Positions 52,342-63,842 of a stretch of 64,000 nt of DNA are shown piece after piece. Origin of the DNA: Pyrenula massariospora (Eukaryota; Ascomycota; Eurotiomycetes; Pyrenulales; Pyrenulaceae); the NCBI GenBank assembly GCA_021030905.1, contig JAGFMI010000013.1, forward strand, positions 1,170,971 through 1,234,970, given 5' to 3'. The number at the start of each line of letters is the position of its first letter. Position 1 is the first letter of the stretch. The translations under genes were made by a program, and so were the position numbers. A model generated the notes under the pieces. That model did not search any database and had not been told where the DNA came from. It saw only the letters and a program-made list of their open reading frames with translations.

Positions 52342-53748
52342 TATTAATATTTAAATAGTTATAATTTAAACAGCAAAAATCTATATAGTTAAAATTTATA
52401 AAATTTATACAGTCAAAGTCTATATAGTTAAAGTTTATATAATTAAAATTTATATAGTTAGAATTTATACAATCAAAATTTATATAGCTAAAATTTAAAA
52501 AAATAAATTTTAAAAAATATAGAATTTACAGTTTACTATTATTAAAATATTTAAATAAATATATAAATTGACTGTCAAAAAATATTTATTTATAAAAAAA
52601 AAAAAAAGAAATTGACATTTATAGCTTATTAAATAAAATAAATTATAAAAATTGATAGTTAAAGTAAAAAGTTTTTTTCTGCACTGAATCAGTTTTTTTT
52701 TAACTAAAAATTTAAATTAATCAATATTTATTTTAAAATAAAAAAATTAAATTTTAATACTAATAATAGTAAATATAATAAAAATAAAAATAATTTTATT
52801 TTTACTAATATAATTTTTAATTTTAATTTTGTAATTTTTATTAATGTAAAATTTAAAATTTAATTTAACTATAAATAAAATAATAATAATATTTTTAAAA
52901 ATTTATTTAATAATAATAATAATAATATATTGAATCATTTTGTAAAAAGATCTATAAATAAAAAAAATTTTTTATTTTTAATTAAACTGAATAAAATATT
53001 TTATTATTTTATTAATTTTAATTATTTTTTTTTTACAAAATTTAATTTAAATTATATAGAAATAAATATTAAATTAAAAAAATATTATATTAAAAAAATA
53101 AAAAAATTATTCAAAATATTAATTAAAAAAATTTAATAAATAACAATAACAATAAATAATTAAGTTAAATAAAAAATATTATTAAAAAAAATAATTTTAA
53201 TACAGTAAAAAAAATAAATAATATACTTTTTATTTAAAAATTTTAATAAAAAAATTCTTTTTTAAAAAATAAAATATATAAACTTTTTATATACAATTTA
53301 AAATATAATATAATATAAAATAAATATATAATTTTAATTAAAGAATATATTATAAAATTTAAATATTATTAAATTATAAATATATTATAAATAATTTTAA
53401 AAGTATAAAGCAAAAATAATTATAAAACTGCAATATTTATAAATAAATTCGGATTTAAAAAAATAGCTATTTTCCTTTTAGTTATTATAATATATTAATA
53501 ATTTAAAATTGTATAGAAAAAAATCTTACAATTTTAAAAAAATAAAAATAAAAAATATTTATTTAGAAAAATTAAAAAAGTATTTTAATTTAAAAATACT
53601 AAATATTTTAATAATAAATTATTTAAAATATACTATTTATATATAGAAAAAAATATATTAAATTCAATTCAGAAAAAATTTAAAATATTTATTATTATAA
53701 TACAATTACAATTTACACTGATTTTAATAAAAAAATTTTTTAAAATTA
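52342..53748. other. AT-rich spacer between the two chromoviruses
   Basis: Starts with a 15-bp tandem array and continues as AT-rich DNA including a low-complexity open frame of 68 codons (52,930-53,136) rich in K, N, I and F, which I regard as chance. Ends at the AATTA target site of the second element. Confidence 0.5.
52375..52497. repeat. 15-bp tandem repeat, about 8 copies
   Basis: Unit AAAATTTATATAGTT with variants AAAGTTTATATAATT and AGAATTTATACAATC; the changes are transitions. Confidence 0.8.
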
Positions 53749-54119
53749 TGTTATGTAGATACTTTTGGGTTATTGAAAGATATTTATGTGGGTTGGTTCT
53801 CAAGGGATAACTCAGGGTTAAATCAGGGAAGAAATATTTGTGAAGAGTTCACAAAGGTAGTTTAATACTTTTGTAATTAACTAGATGTCTAACTATTTGA
53901 GTTAAATATATTTTTATTCAAAAAGAAGGGGCGAAGCCGATTTCTATATATTATATATTGATAACTAAATATTAGGGTTAATGATAACTGTGGTTATCAT
54001 TTTTATTAATTATAACTGTTGTTTTTTGATAATATAAATTATTAGTTATGTGATCTTTGGTGTTACTTTATTAGATGGTATAAATACTGTTTAAAGTTCC
54101 TTTAGGAGGGGCCGCAACA
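53749..54119 (-). repeat. 3' LTR of chromovirus 2, 371 bp
   Basis: On the plus strand reads TGTTATGTAGATAC...GGGGCCGCAACA. It is the downstream LTR relative to the minus-strand coding order. Confidence 0.95.
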
Positions 54120-54268
54120 TTCACCTCTCCTTTGTAAATTTTTGTCCCAAAGATTATTTATATTATATATAAACAGAACGCTTCCTACTTATTTTGTTTT
54201 TTAAAATGTCTTTTTTTTTAGCTCTTTAATTTTTCCACCTTTACTGTGTTATTTTATCAATTGGTTAT

Positions 54269-54484
54269 TCAGCGATTTTTTTTTATTAATTTTGTTGCCG
54301 TAACTACTCCAACTGTATTATGATATTTTTTAAATCTGTGTGTTGCGCTGAGTGTATTTAAAATAATAAATTCTATATTGCTGTATTGTGAAAAATCTTG
54401 GATTGTATTTACAATTCGACTAAGGTAAAAATTGTTTGAAAAGAGTAATGAGAAAAGCAAGCTATAATTTAAATGATGAAACAT
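54269..54484 (-). other. 71-codon frame in the 3' region of chromovirus 2
   Basis: Begins MFHHLNYSLLFSLLFSNNFY and lies between the chromodomain and 3' LTR. It has no recognised domain; a remnant of an extra 3' region or chance. Confidence 0.25.
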
Positions 54485-54784
54485 CGCGCGCGCCTGAAAC
54501 GTTTTTAAAAAACTTTAATATTAACTGAGTGTCAAACGGACATTAAAGCAATGTGTTTAACGAAGGAATTAAATATAGAAATTTAAGAACGGGTAGAGGC
54601 TGAAGGTTATAATAGTGAGGAACGGATAAACCTTTTCAATTAATAATCGGCCCTCGAAAATCTTGTTTAAATATTTTCATAAAACATCAACAAACTTTTA
54701 ACGAAATTGGTTGCTGTAAATATTTTTTTTTTTGTTAAAGGTGGTAACGCTGCAGTAACGGCCAGTAGTTAATAAAGTGAAATA

Positions 54785-54890
54785 TTGATTTTTATATGTT
54801 TTTAGAGGTAGGGTAGCCTTTTCACTTAATAAGATAATCTTGACCTTTGTTTGTCAGTATTCGTTCCACTTCATATGTATTTTTCTCTTG
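54785..54890 (-). pseudogene. Chromodomain relic, chromovirus 2
   Basis: YEVERILTNKGQDYLIK, then a stop, KGYPTSKNI and another stop. Both stops fall where chromodomains have tryptophan (VKWKGYP, TWE), as G-to-A mutation of TGG produces. Confidence 0.88.
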
Positions 54891-55449
54891 AGTCTTATAA
54901 CGGAATGTTTTTTAAATCAGGGTTTTAAAATATACTGATTTTAAGAGTTTAATATTAAATACAGAATGTATTTAAGCATTGTTTAATAGCTTCAATTTAT
55001 AAATTGCTAGTCCCTTATTTTATTTAATTTTAAAGGGTCTGATTTATTTATAATCCATTTTTTTGTTAGGCTGCAGGGTCTTTAAATTCTTTGTAGAGAG
55101 ATAAATCCTATCTCCCTTCTTTAGCTGAAGATCCTTTATTTATTTTTCTCTATATTTTTAGTAAAGTTTTTGTTAAATTTGTTAAACTTTTTATATTGCT
55201 ATTTCAGCGGTTCCCTTTTACAATAAGTTTTCCGGAAGACACAGATGTCTTTTAAAGTTTATTTTATAAGGAGAATGTCCGGTTGTATTACTTTTTCTAT
55301 TATTGTAGTATAGTTGTGCTATTGGTAATTGTTTACTTTAATTATTTATATTTGTGAAAAGGTAATAATATAATCAGTTTTTTAATGTTTAGTTAGTTTT
55401 TTCTGTTTACCTATTTATTTGTGGATGAAATGTTGTAGACATTTTTAAT

Positions 55450-55690
55450 TTAATTTTTAATTTCGATGTTACCGTCCTTCAATATTGAGATGTAAATAAT
55501 TTGTTTTTATTGGATGTGATCTGTATCGGAAATTCAAAATACTGTATTATTAAGTTTATAATAATTTTCATTATTTGTGGTGCAGTATAGTTTTCTTTAA
55601 ATGGTTTAAAGATTACATATTTAGTGTACCTGTTTACTATCACAATGATTAAATTATATTTATTCAATAATGATAGTTTAATAATGAAGT
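55450..55690 (-). pseudogene. Integrase relic, chromovirus 2
   Basis: Open for 62 codons (55,667-55,479): YNLIIVIVNRYTKYVIFKPF, then YTAPQIMKIIINL and PIQITSNKNKLFTSQ. The Asp of VDRY and the Asp residues of SDRDKLF read as Asn. Confidence 0.9.
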
Positions 55691-56149
55691 TAATCCCAAT
55701 GCTTTTTTATAGTCTTATAAGTTTTTTTTATATTGTTATTGATATATAAAGGGATTTGTTGATTTTGTTTTTTTAACACAATGTACATTTTTTGATGTAA
55801 TTTTCAACCTGTTGTTTTAGTTTCAGCATTTAGTAGATTCTTTATATTAGCTTGATAATGTTGTTGATTTTTAAATGTTTATATATAGACAAGTTGTGGT
55901 GTTGTTGTATGATATTTTTTATTAATTTTTTTGAGACTATAAACTTTACTTTCTTGTTATTTTGTAGTTCCTGTTTTTTGTTATATTTCTGTGTAGTAAT
56001 GTTGACAACTTAATTTAGGTTAAAGTTTTCATTTAAATTTTTTTTTAGTATGATTTATTTAATGATCTTTTTTATTATATAATTTTTTCTTCAACTAAGT
56101 GCGTCCGTTTATTTATTTTTTTTGTTTGGTTAATAATGTATTTTAAATT

Positions 56150-56250
56150 TATATTGTTCTAAAAGTTTTGACTATTGGACCTACTTTCTATTTAATTGTT
56201 TTGTAGTTATAAATGTAGCTAAATTTTTATGGTTTATGAAGATATTTAAC
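56150..56250 (-). pseudogene. RNase H relic, chromovirus 2
   Basis: HKNLATFITTKQLNRK on the minus strand, with an Asn just before it where the family has Asp. Confidence 0.75.
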
Positions 56251-56829
56251 TTTGAGACACTTTCTGTATATATTTATTAATATTTGAGTGCCGCTATTAT
56301 TGTTAACAATTTTTTATTGTAAATGTTATAATTTTGTTTTGCTGAAATCAACTTCTTTAAATAATATATTACTAAATGTTATTTTTTATTTTGTAGTTAT
56401 ATAAAACAAGCTCTTATAATTAAATTTAATGTATTTATTTTCACCTAGCCTGGTTGATTTATTTTAAATATAATTAGTATTAAGGCTTTTGCATAAAATT
56501 GTACTAATTAATTGAATGCTTTTTACTGTTTTGAACTTTATTTGTATTTATAGTTCTTTTTAACCAATTTGATTAATGGTTCTGCCTTATAAAAATACTT
56601 TTTGATGAACTGTCAATTAAAGTTGCAGAATTTTAAAAAGATCTGTATTTTAATTACTGTTATTAATTTTAACTATTTTTTAATAATCTTGTTTTTTTTA
56701 GGGCTGATATATATATCGTCCTTTTTTACAATGTGTTTTAAAAATTTAATTTCGGTTTTGTGGAATTTGTATTTTTTAAATTTTAATTGCAGCCTTGCGC
56801 CAACTAGTTTTTAAAAAATTTATTTAATT

Positions 56830-57250
56830 TGTTCTTTATGTGTTTTAAGATCCTTAAAATAGATAAAAATGTTATTTAAATAAGTGATAATAAAGTTGTT
56901 TAAAAAGGGTTTTAATAAGTTGTTCATCAATATTTGGCAAGTGGTTAGTGTGTTTGTAAGTTCGAATAATATTACTCGGTATTCATAGTGTTTATATTTT
57001 GTTTTGAAGGCTGTTTTTCACTTTTCTCTTTTTTTTATACATATGAGATTATAAGCTCTTTATTGATTTAATTTGGTAAAATACTTTGCGCCCTGTAATT
57101 TGTTCCTTATTTTTGTAATGTTGAGCAATAAATATCTATTTTTGACAGTGATTTTGTTAAATTTTTAATAGTTTATATATAGTTGCAACTCTTTACTTTG
57201 TCCTTTTGGTACAAATAGGATAAATAAGCCTGTAAGTAATTCAGATTTTT
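56830..57250 (-). pseudogene. Reverse transcriptase relic, chromovirus 2
   Basis: LFILFVPKGQSKELQLYINY, then KFNKITVKNRYLLLNI, and the active-site segment ITYLNNIFIYFKDLKTH at about 56,880-56,835. YLNN replaces YLDD as in chromovirus 1. Confidence 0.88.
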
Positions 57251-59281
57251 TAATAAATTTTTTTTTTAGATTGTTTTATATATAGTCTTGTAGAACACTA
57301 AGTTCTTTTTTGAATAATTTATATATAGGTTTAAATGTAAATTCTTTTTCTAATTGTAATTTAATTTTATGATTTTATAATTGATGTTTTGGTAATATAT
57401 TTATATTTACTTTTTTTTTAAATAATTTGCTTTATACAGCGTATTTTTAAGGTATTATTAAAATTGCATATTTTTTTAATATTTTATTCTCATTGCAACT
57501 TTGTTCTTTTAAGTTGTTGAAAAAAGTCAATCTTTGTTTCGCGAAGTTATTTGGTTTCGAAAGGGGGGCCTCCTAAGGTGTTTCCTTATTGTTTTTTTTA
57601 TCCATTAATACATTACAGCATTGCGCAGATTTTTGTATGGTTATGTAACCACATTTCTTTAATTTAAACTTTTTTGTTCATCAATCAATATTCAGATTAT
57701 GCTTTTATAATTATAATATATCAAAAATTATTTAGTTGATTGCCATTGTCATAATATTTAAATATATTGTTTTAATATAACTGTTCATTTTACATTGTAA
57801 TGGTTTTATCTTAATTAATATTTTTTGTATTTTTAAATTGTCTCCTTCAGCGATTAATATATTATATATTTTAATCTTTTTTTTTGTCGAAATTTTTAAT
57901 TTGTCTATATACCTTTAAGATATTAAATTTATTGTGGTTTTAAAGTCAATTAAGGCTTTTATCCTTTGTCTTTAAAAAATAATCTTTTTTTATATAGTAT
58001 ATACGCTTTCAGTATTTGTTAGTTGTTTTGAGGCCATAGTGTAAATTTCTTCTTTTCGGTTTGTTAATTGGAAGATTTATTTTTTACTTCTTCGAAACTT
58101 TCTTCGTTCAATTTTTTAGACTTTTTTTACAATTTGTATTTTTAAAAATATTACTATATGTCTGCGCTGTGTTGCTGGTAAAAAAGTTTGTTTATATAAA
58201 TGTGCCAAGACAACTGGATACATTTGTTATTAGCTCAATTTCTTCATCTTTTTTTGTGCTAGGTTTATAAATTATTAAAAAATAGATTCTGCATGCATTT
58301 ATTCTCTAAATGATTTTTATATGAATTGATAAAACAATAAATTTAAGGTATATTTATATGTTTCATTTTTAAATACGTTTTTTAATACATTGCTTGTTCT
58401 ATGTAGATTTTTATGATTTGGTAGTATTAAACATTTAATTTAAATGCTGTTTTTAACATTAGCTGTTGTAGTGTAATTCTTTAAATTCATAATGTTAATC
58501 TTTATACTATTTTTTGTTTTTGTTGATTTAAAATAATAAAAAAATATTGTTGCTGTAAGTGTACCATATTGTTTTATTGTTCGGTGGTTAGATACTCATT
58601 TTTAACCTTTTTAACTTTATACATAATTTTTCAAGGTTGATGAACCTTGTATTTATTCGATAGATACAACTTTCAATCTTTTAATTAATATTTTTAAAGT
58701 TGTTTTTATTCAGTGGTTTATATCATTTGATTAAAAGTTTTTATTTCTCTGGGAAAATAAACATTGACTTTTTTGTCGTGTAAATAGTGTAAATACTTTT
58801 TATCTTTATACTTTTTTTATATCTTTATACACGCCTTTTCGTAACGCAGTTTTCCAAATTTTTTTTTTACTGTTTAATGAAATGTGCATTTTTTGTATAC
58901 ACACTTATTTTAGTGAATTTTTTTATAGAAAAAATTTTGTTTGTTAAAACATAGATTCTTTTTATATTATTTTGAAATGATTAAACAGTGTTCATTTTCA
59001 ATATGTATTTTCCACCTTTTATTATGTCGTTTGAATGAATCGGCCTTTTCTTTTATTTTTTTTAGCTGTGTAACTTCATCATCTTTTAATACTGTGTAGT
59101 TATATAACAATAATCCTTTTTAAATTTGAATCTCCTCATCAGTAAACTGGTTTGGTGTATTTTAATCTTTTTTTTTAGGGTTTATTTCATTCTTTATCTC
59201 CATTAATTCCTTAAACATTTATACGACTTTTAAAATATCTGTTTAATAAACCATATTGAATTTGTGTACCGATTTATTTTA

Positions 59282-59323
59282 ACAGTTTTAAACTATATGG
59301 TTTTTCTTTCTACACAAATAGCA
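59282..59323 (-). pseudogene. gag zinc knuckle, chromovirus 2
   Basis: CYLCRKKNHIV*NC: the CX2CX4HX4C nucleic-acid-binding box of gag with all four ligands kept but one internal stop. Confidence 0.8.
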
Positions 59324-60132
59324 ACTTTTAACCATTTCTTTATTTATGCCCTTCTTTTTTGGTGGCTTTCTTTCCACATTATTAATTTGCATCACATTTA
59401 AATTAAAGGTTTTTGTTTTCTGTATATGAGAGCGGCCGAGTTCTTAAAAAATTTCTTTAAATATTTATCAACATTCTGCATTGTGTTGGTTATAAAATTA
59501 TTTTAATTTATAATTTTTCAACTGATTGTTTAAACATATTGTTTCCTTCATTAAATCTTTCAACAAGAATAAGTTTACTTTTATCCACATAAGTTCATCT
59601 TTAATGTTGTCCTTCAGCCTAGTTTTAAATATTGTCATAAAAACCTCATCTTCTTATTTTAACTTTACAAAAATCTCTTTAAAACATTAAATATATTTTG
59701 CCGCAAAATATATTTGCTTTATTTGCTGTATAGTTTTGCCGGCATTTTTTTTAATATTTATTGTTTTAAATACTTTCTCCATCTTTTCTTGGAAGACAGT
59801 AAAATCTCCAAAAATTTTGACAGCAATAATTTCAAAGTTGTTTAGGTTTTTTTTTCCTTTAACCTTAACTAATAGGTAGTTTCGTATTTGTGGCTTAAAC
59901 TATTTATAAATTCTTCTTCAAAATAATCCCACTGCAAACATAACATATTTGTTAGTAAAAATTTTGTTACCTTAAAATTTAAAATAAATTTAACATTAGG
60001 TTAATCAGTCGTTAAACTTTCAGCGATTTTTATTGTACTTATTAAATAAAAATCCTTTTACCTCTTTGGTACTTGTAAAATTAGTTGAAGATCCTCTTTA
60101 ACCTAAATAAGTCATCTTTAAAATATTTAAAG

Positions 60133-60503
60133 TGTTATATAAATATTTTTAAGTTATTGGAAGATATTTGTGTGGGTTGATTCTCAAGGGATAATTTAGG
60201 GTTAAATTAGAGAAAAAATATTTATAAAGGGTTCACAAGGGTAGTTCAATACTTTCATAATTAACTAAATGTTTAGCTATTTAAGTTGAATATATTCTCA
60301 TTCAAAAAGAAGGGGCGAAATCAATTCCTATATATTATATATTAATAACTAAATACCAAAATTAGTAATAATTGCGGCTATTATTTCTGCTAATTATAAT
60401 TGTTATTTTTTAATAACACAAATTATCAATTACGTGATTTTTGATGTCACTTTATTGGATGGTATAAATACCGTTCAAAGTTTCTTTAGGAGGGGCCGCA
60501 ACA
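60133..60503 (-). repeat. 5' LTR of chromovirus 2, 371 bp
   Basis: Same length as 53,749-54,119, differing mainly by transitions, and followed by AATTA. The adjacent internal bases (read on the minus strand, CTTTAAATATTTTAAAGATG) match the equivalent position in chromovirus 1, so this is the primer-binding region. It does not begin with TGG, so a canonical tRNA primer is not evident. Confidence 0.95.
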
Positions 60504-62404
60504 AATTATTACTTAAAGTAATTATAAAGAAAATTATTTTTAAATTTTATTTTTAATTATATTTATTGCAATTAATATAATAAAAATATTATTTTTTAAA
60601 ATTTTTAATAATAATGAGAACTCAATATCTTTATTTTATTTTTATATTAAATTTATTAAAATACTATAAAAATAATATAATTAAAAAATTTTTTTATTAA
60701 TATACAGTTAATTTATAATAATGATTTTAAAAAAATAATTTATTTTAAAAAAATCTGCAAAGTATAATTTTTTTAAAAAATAAAAATTATTATTACATTT
60801 CATAATAAATTTTATTATAAATAAAAAAAATATATTAAATAGATTTAAAACTTTAAATAATTTAATAAATAAAATTGAATTTAAAGAAAATTTAATTTAT
60901 TTTTAATTTTTAATATATCATTTTTTATAAAATTAAAAAATTTAAAAGTTATTATAAATCTATTTACTTATTAATATTAATATTTTAAATTTAATTTATT
61001 TTAAAAATATTATATTTTAACAACTTTTAAATTATTATAAAGAAAAATTATTTATATTATAAATATAAAAATTAATACAATAAATAATAATAATAAAATA
61101 TTTAAAAATATATTAAAATTAAAATAAATTAAAATATTAATTGTAACAAATTTTAATAAATAAAATAATTTTATTTTATATATAATTATATAATTAAAAA
61201 ATATTAATATATAGTTTAATAGTAAATTATTTATTATACTTTTAAAAAAAATATTTTTAAATATTAAATATATAATAAACTAAAAAAAATTAAAAATATA
61301 TAAATTACTAAATATAAAAATAGTAAATAATTTTTAAAAATTTCGATATATATATATAACTGTTTTACTTATTATTAAATAAATTTATTATTTTAAATTA
61401 TTTATAATATAAAAAATATAGAAAAAAAATTATATAAAAATATATATAATTAAATATTAAATTTAATTATAAAAAAATTTAAATATTTAAATATAATAAT
61501 TTAAAATTTTAAATATTAAATTATATTATACAATATTTAAATTTTAATTATTAATAATAATTAGTTAAACTTTTAATATTTATTTATACTTTAATAATAA
61601 TATATATTATTAATAAATATTTATATATTATTTAAAAATTAAATAACTATTTTATATATTTAAATATTAAATTGACTAATTAATATAAAATAATTATAAA
61701 TTTTTAAAATAATTTAAATATTTAATATATATATATAATTAATAATATAATTAAAATTAAATTTATATTAATAAAAATACTTTGTATTATACTATTTAAT
61801 AAATTTAATATTAAATTTTTATTAAAATAAATTATAATTTATAATTAATGTTTTAAAATTTTTAATTTAATTATTTATATATAGCAATTTTAAAGTTTAA
61901 ATTTAAAATAAAAAAAATATTAAATTTCGACGCTAAAATTACAATTAATTAATTATAAAAATAAAAAAATATACCGAAAAAGAAGTAGTTAAAATAAAAA
62001 AATAAAAAAAATAATAATAATATAAAAAAAAAAAGTTTAGTTTAAAAAAAAACTTTAAAATTTTTATTATAATAAATAATTTAAAAATTATTAATAATAA
62101 TAAAAATTTTAAAGATCAAAATATAAAAAATAGTTATAATAAGAAAGTTAAAATTATTAATAAATTAAATATTGTAATTAATTTAAATAAAATATTTAAA
62201 ATTATATTATTTAGTAAAAATATTAAAAAAAAATTAAAAATTATATTTTTAAAAAATGTTTAATATAAATAATTAAAAATTAATTTAAAAATATAATTAT
62301 TTTTTGTTACAATGTTAATATATAAATATTAATATTAATATTAATTATTTTTAAATATTAAAAATAATTTTTACAAACTGCAGAACTTTTAAAAAGTAAT
62401 TATT

Positions 62405-62712
62405 TTAAAATATAATAATAATTTTATTATTACTAAAAATATAATAATAATTTTATTATTATTATTAAAAATATAACAATAATTTTATTATTACTGTTAA
62501 AGTTATAATAATAATTTTACTATTATTATTAAAATTATAATAATAATTTTATTATTACTGTCGAAGCTATAGTAATAATTTTATTATTATTATTAAAACT
62601 ATAATAATAATTTTATTATTGTTGTTAAAGTTATAATAACAATTTTAACATTACTATTAAAATTATAATAATAATTTTAATATTATTATCGAAATTATAA
62701 TAATAATTTTTT
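62405..62712. repeat. 32-bp tandem repeat, about 9 copies
   Basis: Unit close to AAAACTATAATAATAATTTT followed by ATTATTRTTGTT. Internal TATAATAATAATTTTATTATTA makes each unit partly palindromic. Confidence 0.85.
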
Positions 62713-62809
62713 TTATTATTACTTATTAATATTTAATAAATTAATAGTTTAAATTTTTATTTATATTATTATAAATTTATATAATAATATTATATTTATT
62801 ATACCAATT

Positions 62810-62900
62810 ATACGAATTGTATAAATTATATTAATTATATAAATTATATAGATTGTATAGATTATATAAATTATATAGATTGTATAGATTATATTAATTT
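62810..62900. repeat. Short repeat array of TATATAGATTGTATAGATTA type
   Basis: Units of about 10 or 20 bp, variants of TATAGATTGTATAGATTA and TATAAATTATAT, over roughly 90 bp. Confidence 0.7.
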
Positions 62901-63018
62901 AACTTTAAATATTCGACAATATATAAATATAATTTAAGTATTTAGTAATTATATTCGATATACACTAATTATAATTAAATTCTATATAATAAAATTTAAT
63001 AAATTAAGGGCGGTTACA

Positions 63019-63842
63019 AGCATCACATTAAATTTTTCTGAATATTAAAATTTGTTATTTGTAACTTGGTAACTATTTATAGTAACTTCCAATTAAATAG
63101 AGCTTTTTGAGAGGTAATAGTAAGGATTTAAGTTCAAAGGCCGTTGCATTTTTCCTGACATATGCACTTCTTTTTTTATATACCTCCGTACTGAGTAAAA
63201 TATTAAATTAATAGAAGAGTGAGCTGGTTGGTAAAGCAGATACTAATTATATAATAAAGCTAACTATATATAGAAGGCAAAATATTATTGAATAAAGGGA
63301 GAAAATTGTCATCGAGTTCAGTAGTATATTAATTGTTTGATTTTAAATTAATTAAGTTCCTATCACTAAATGTCTTTAAAGAGGAAAAGCGGTAAATCTT
63401 GACGAGAACATCTTTTACAATAAGTACGTCAGGAAAACTGTTATACTCACCCTGCGAGCTCAGGCAGGCCCAGACGCGCCCAGAGCTTAATTAGTAGGAT
63501 AAGCTTAGGATCATTCCCTGGTTGACCTTAAGAATGTCTATATAGCGCTCTAGAGTGCTATTTAACACAATTAACATAATTAGCAAGGTTAGCACAATTA
63601 ACAAGATTAATATGCACGGACTGCCCATAATAAAACTTATAAAATCTTTTATAGAGTTGAAAAATCTAGCTTATCCGAAATAATGCCGTCATTTCTATAA
63701 TAATTTTTATTAAAGATAGTCCGTGCATGCTATTCCTGCTAATCGCGCCAATCTTGCTAATCTTGCCAATTATATTAAGTGACACTCCAGGGCGCCACAC
63801 AGGCACTTCTAGGGCCTCTCAAAGCTTTCAAAAGTACTTCTA
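63019..63842. other. Island of moderate composition between AT-rich blocks
   Basis: G and C return abruptly, including GCAGGCCCAGACGCGCCCAG near 63,463. No coding frame over 60 codons or tRNA was recognised. Holds the fold-back element at 63,545-63,795. Confidence 0.6.
63545..63795. repeat. Fold-back element with 78-bp arms of 9-bp repeats
   Basis: Arms 63,545-63,622 and 63,718-63,795 are inverted copies, both exactly 78 bp. They end inward with TGCACGGACT/AGTCCGTGCA and outward with GCGCYCTRGAGTG. Each arm contains five 9-bp units (ACAATTAAC, ATAATTAGC, AAGGTTAGC... and GCTAATCTT, GCCAATCTT...). The 95-bp loop is AT-rich. Differences between arms are mostly transitions. Confidence 0.85.

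Larger units (their letters stand above)
53749..60503 (-). mobile_element. RIP-affected Ty3/gypsy chromovirus 2
   Basis: A complete LTR retrotransposon of 6,755 bp on the minus strand. It is flanked by the 5-bp duplication AATTA (53,744-53,748 and 60,504-60,508), with two 371-bp LTRs. Minus-strand traces in order: gag zinc knuckle (59,323-59,282), reverse transcriptase (about 57,250-56,830), RNase H (about 56,250-56,150), integrase (55,690-55,450) and chromodomain (about 54,890-54,785). The longest uninterrupted conserved piece is 62 codons of integrase. Its LTR shares its first bases, last bases and a central block with chromovirus 1, so the two are related subfamilies. More G and C survive here than in chromovirus 1, suggesting a younger insertion or milder RIP. 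About 670 bp separate the chromodomain from the 3' LTR. Confidence 0.95.
23468..63018. other. 39.5-kb AT-rich, RIP-like repeat block
   Basis: Composition drops abruptly to almost only A and T at 23,468 and recovers at about 63,018. Repeat copies inside differ by C/T and G/A transitions, as RIP produces. All open frames over 60 codons inside are low-complexity or transposon-derived. The block holds one transposon end, minisatellites, a 6.3-kb palindrome and two LTR retrotransposons; the remainder is unresolved. Its size would also suit a regional centromere or subtelomere, but nothing seen here shows that. Confidence 0.9.
60509..63018. other. AT-rich DNA to right edge of the block
   Basis: No domain recognised. 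Contains two tandem arrays listed separately. Ends GGGCGGTTACA at 63,008-63,018, an LTR-like terminus (reverse complement TGTAACCGCCC). Confidence 0.45.

Noticed and set aside
52930-53136. 68-codon frame between the retrotransposons
   Set aside because: Low-complexity K/N/I/F product from AT-rich DNA, with no domain.
63220-63250. tRNA-like GAGCTGGTTGGTAAAGCAG string
   Set aside because: Resembles a D-arm but no matching T-arm (GGTTCGAAT-type) or acceptor pairing follows.
63567-63611. Telomere-like TTAGC repeats
   Set aside because: Unit length is 9 bp, not TTAGGG-type, the array is short and it is inverted within a fold-back.
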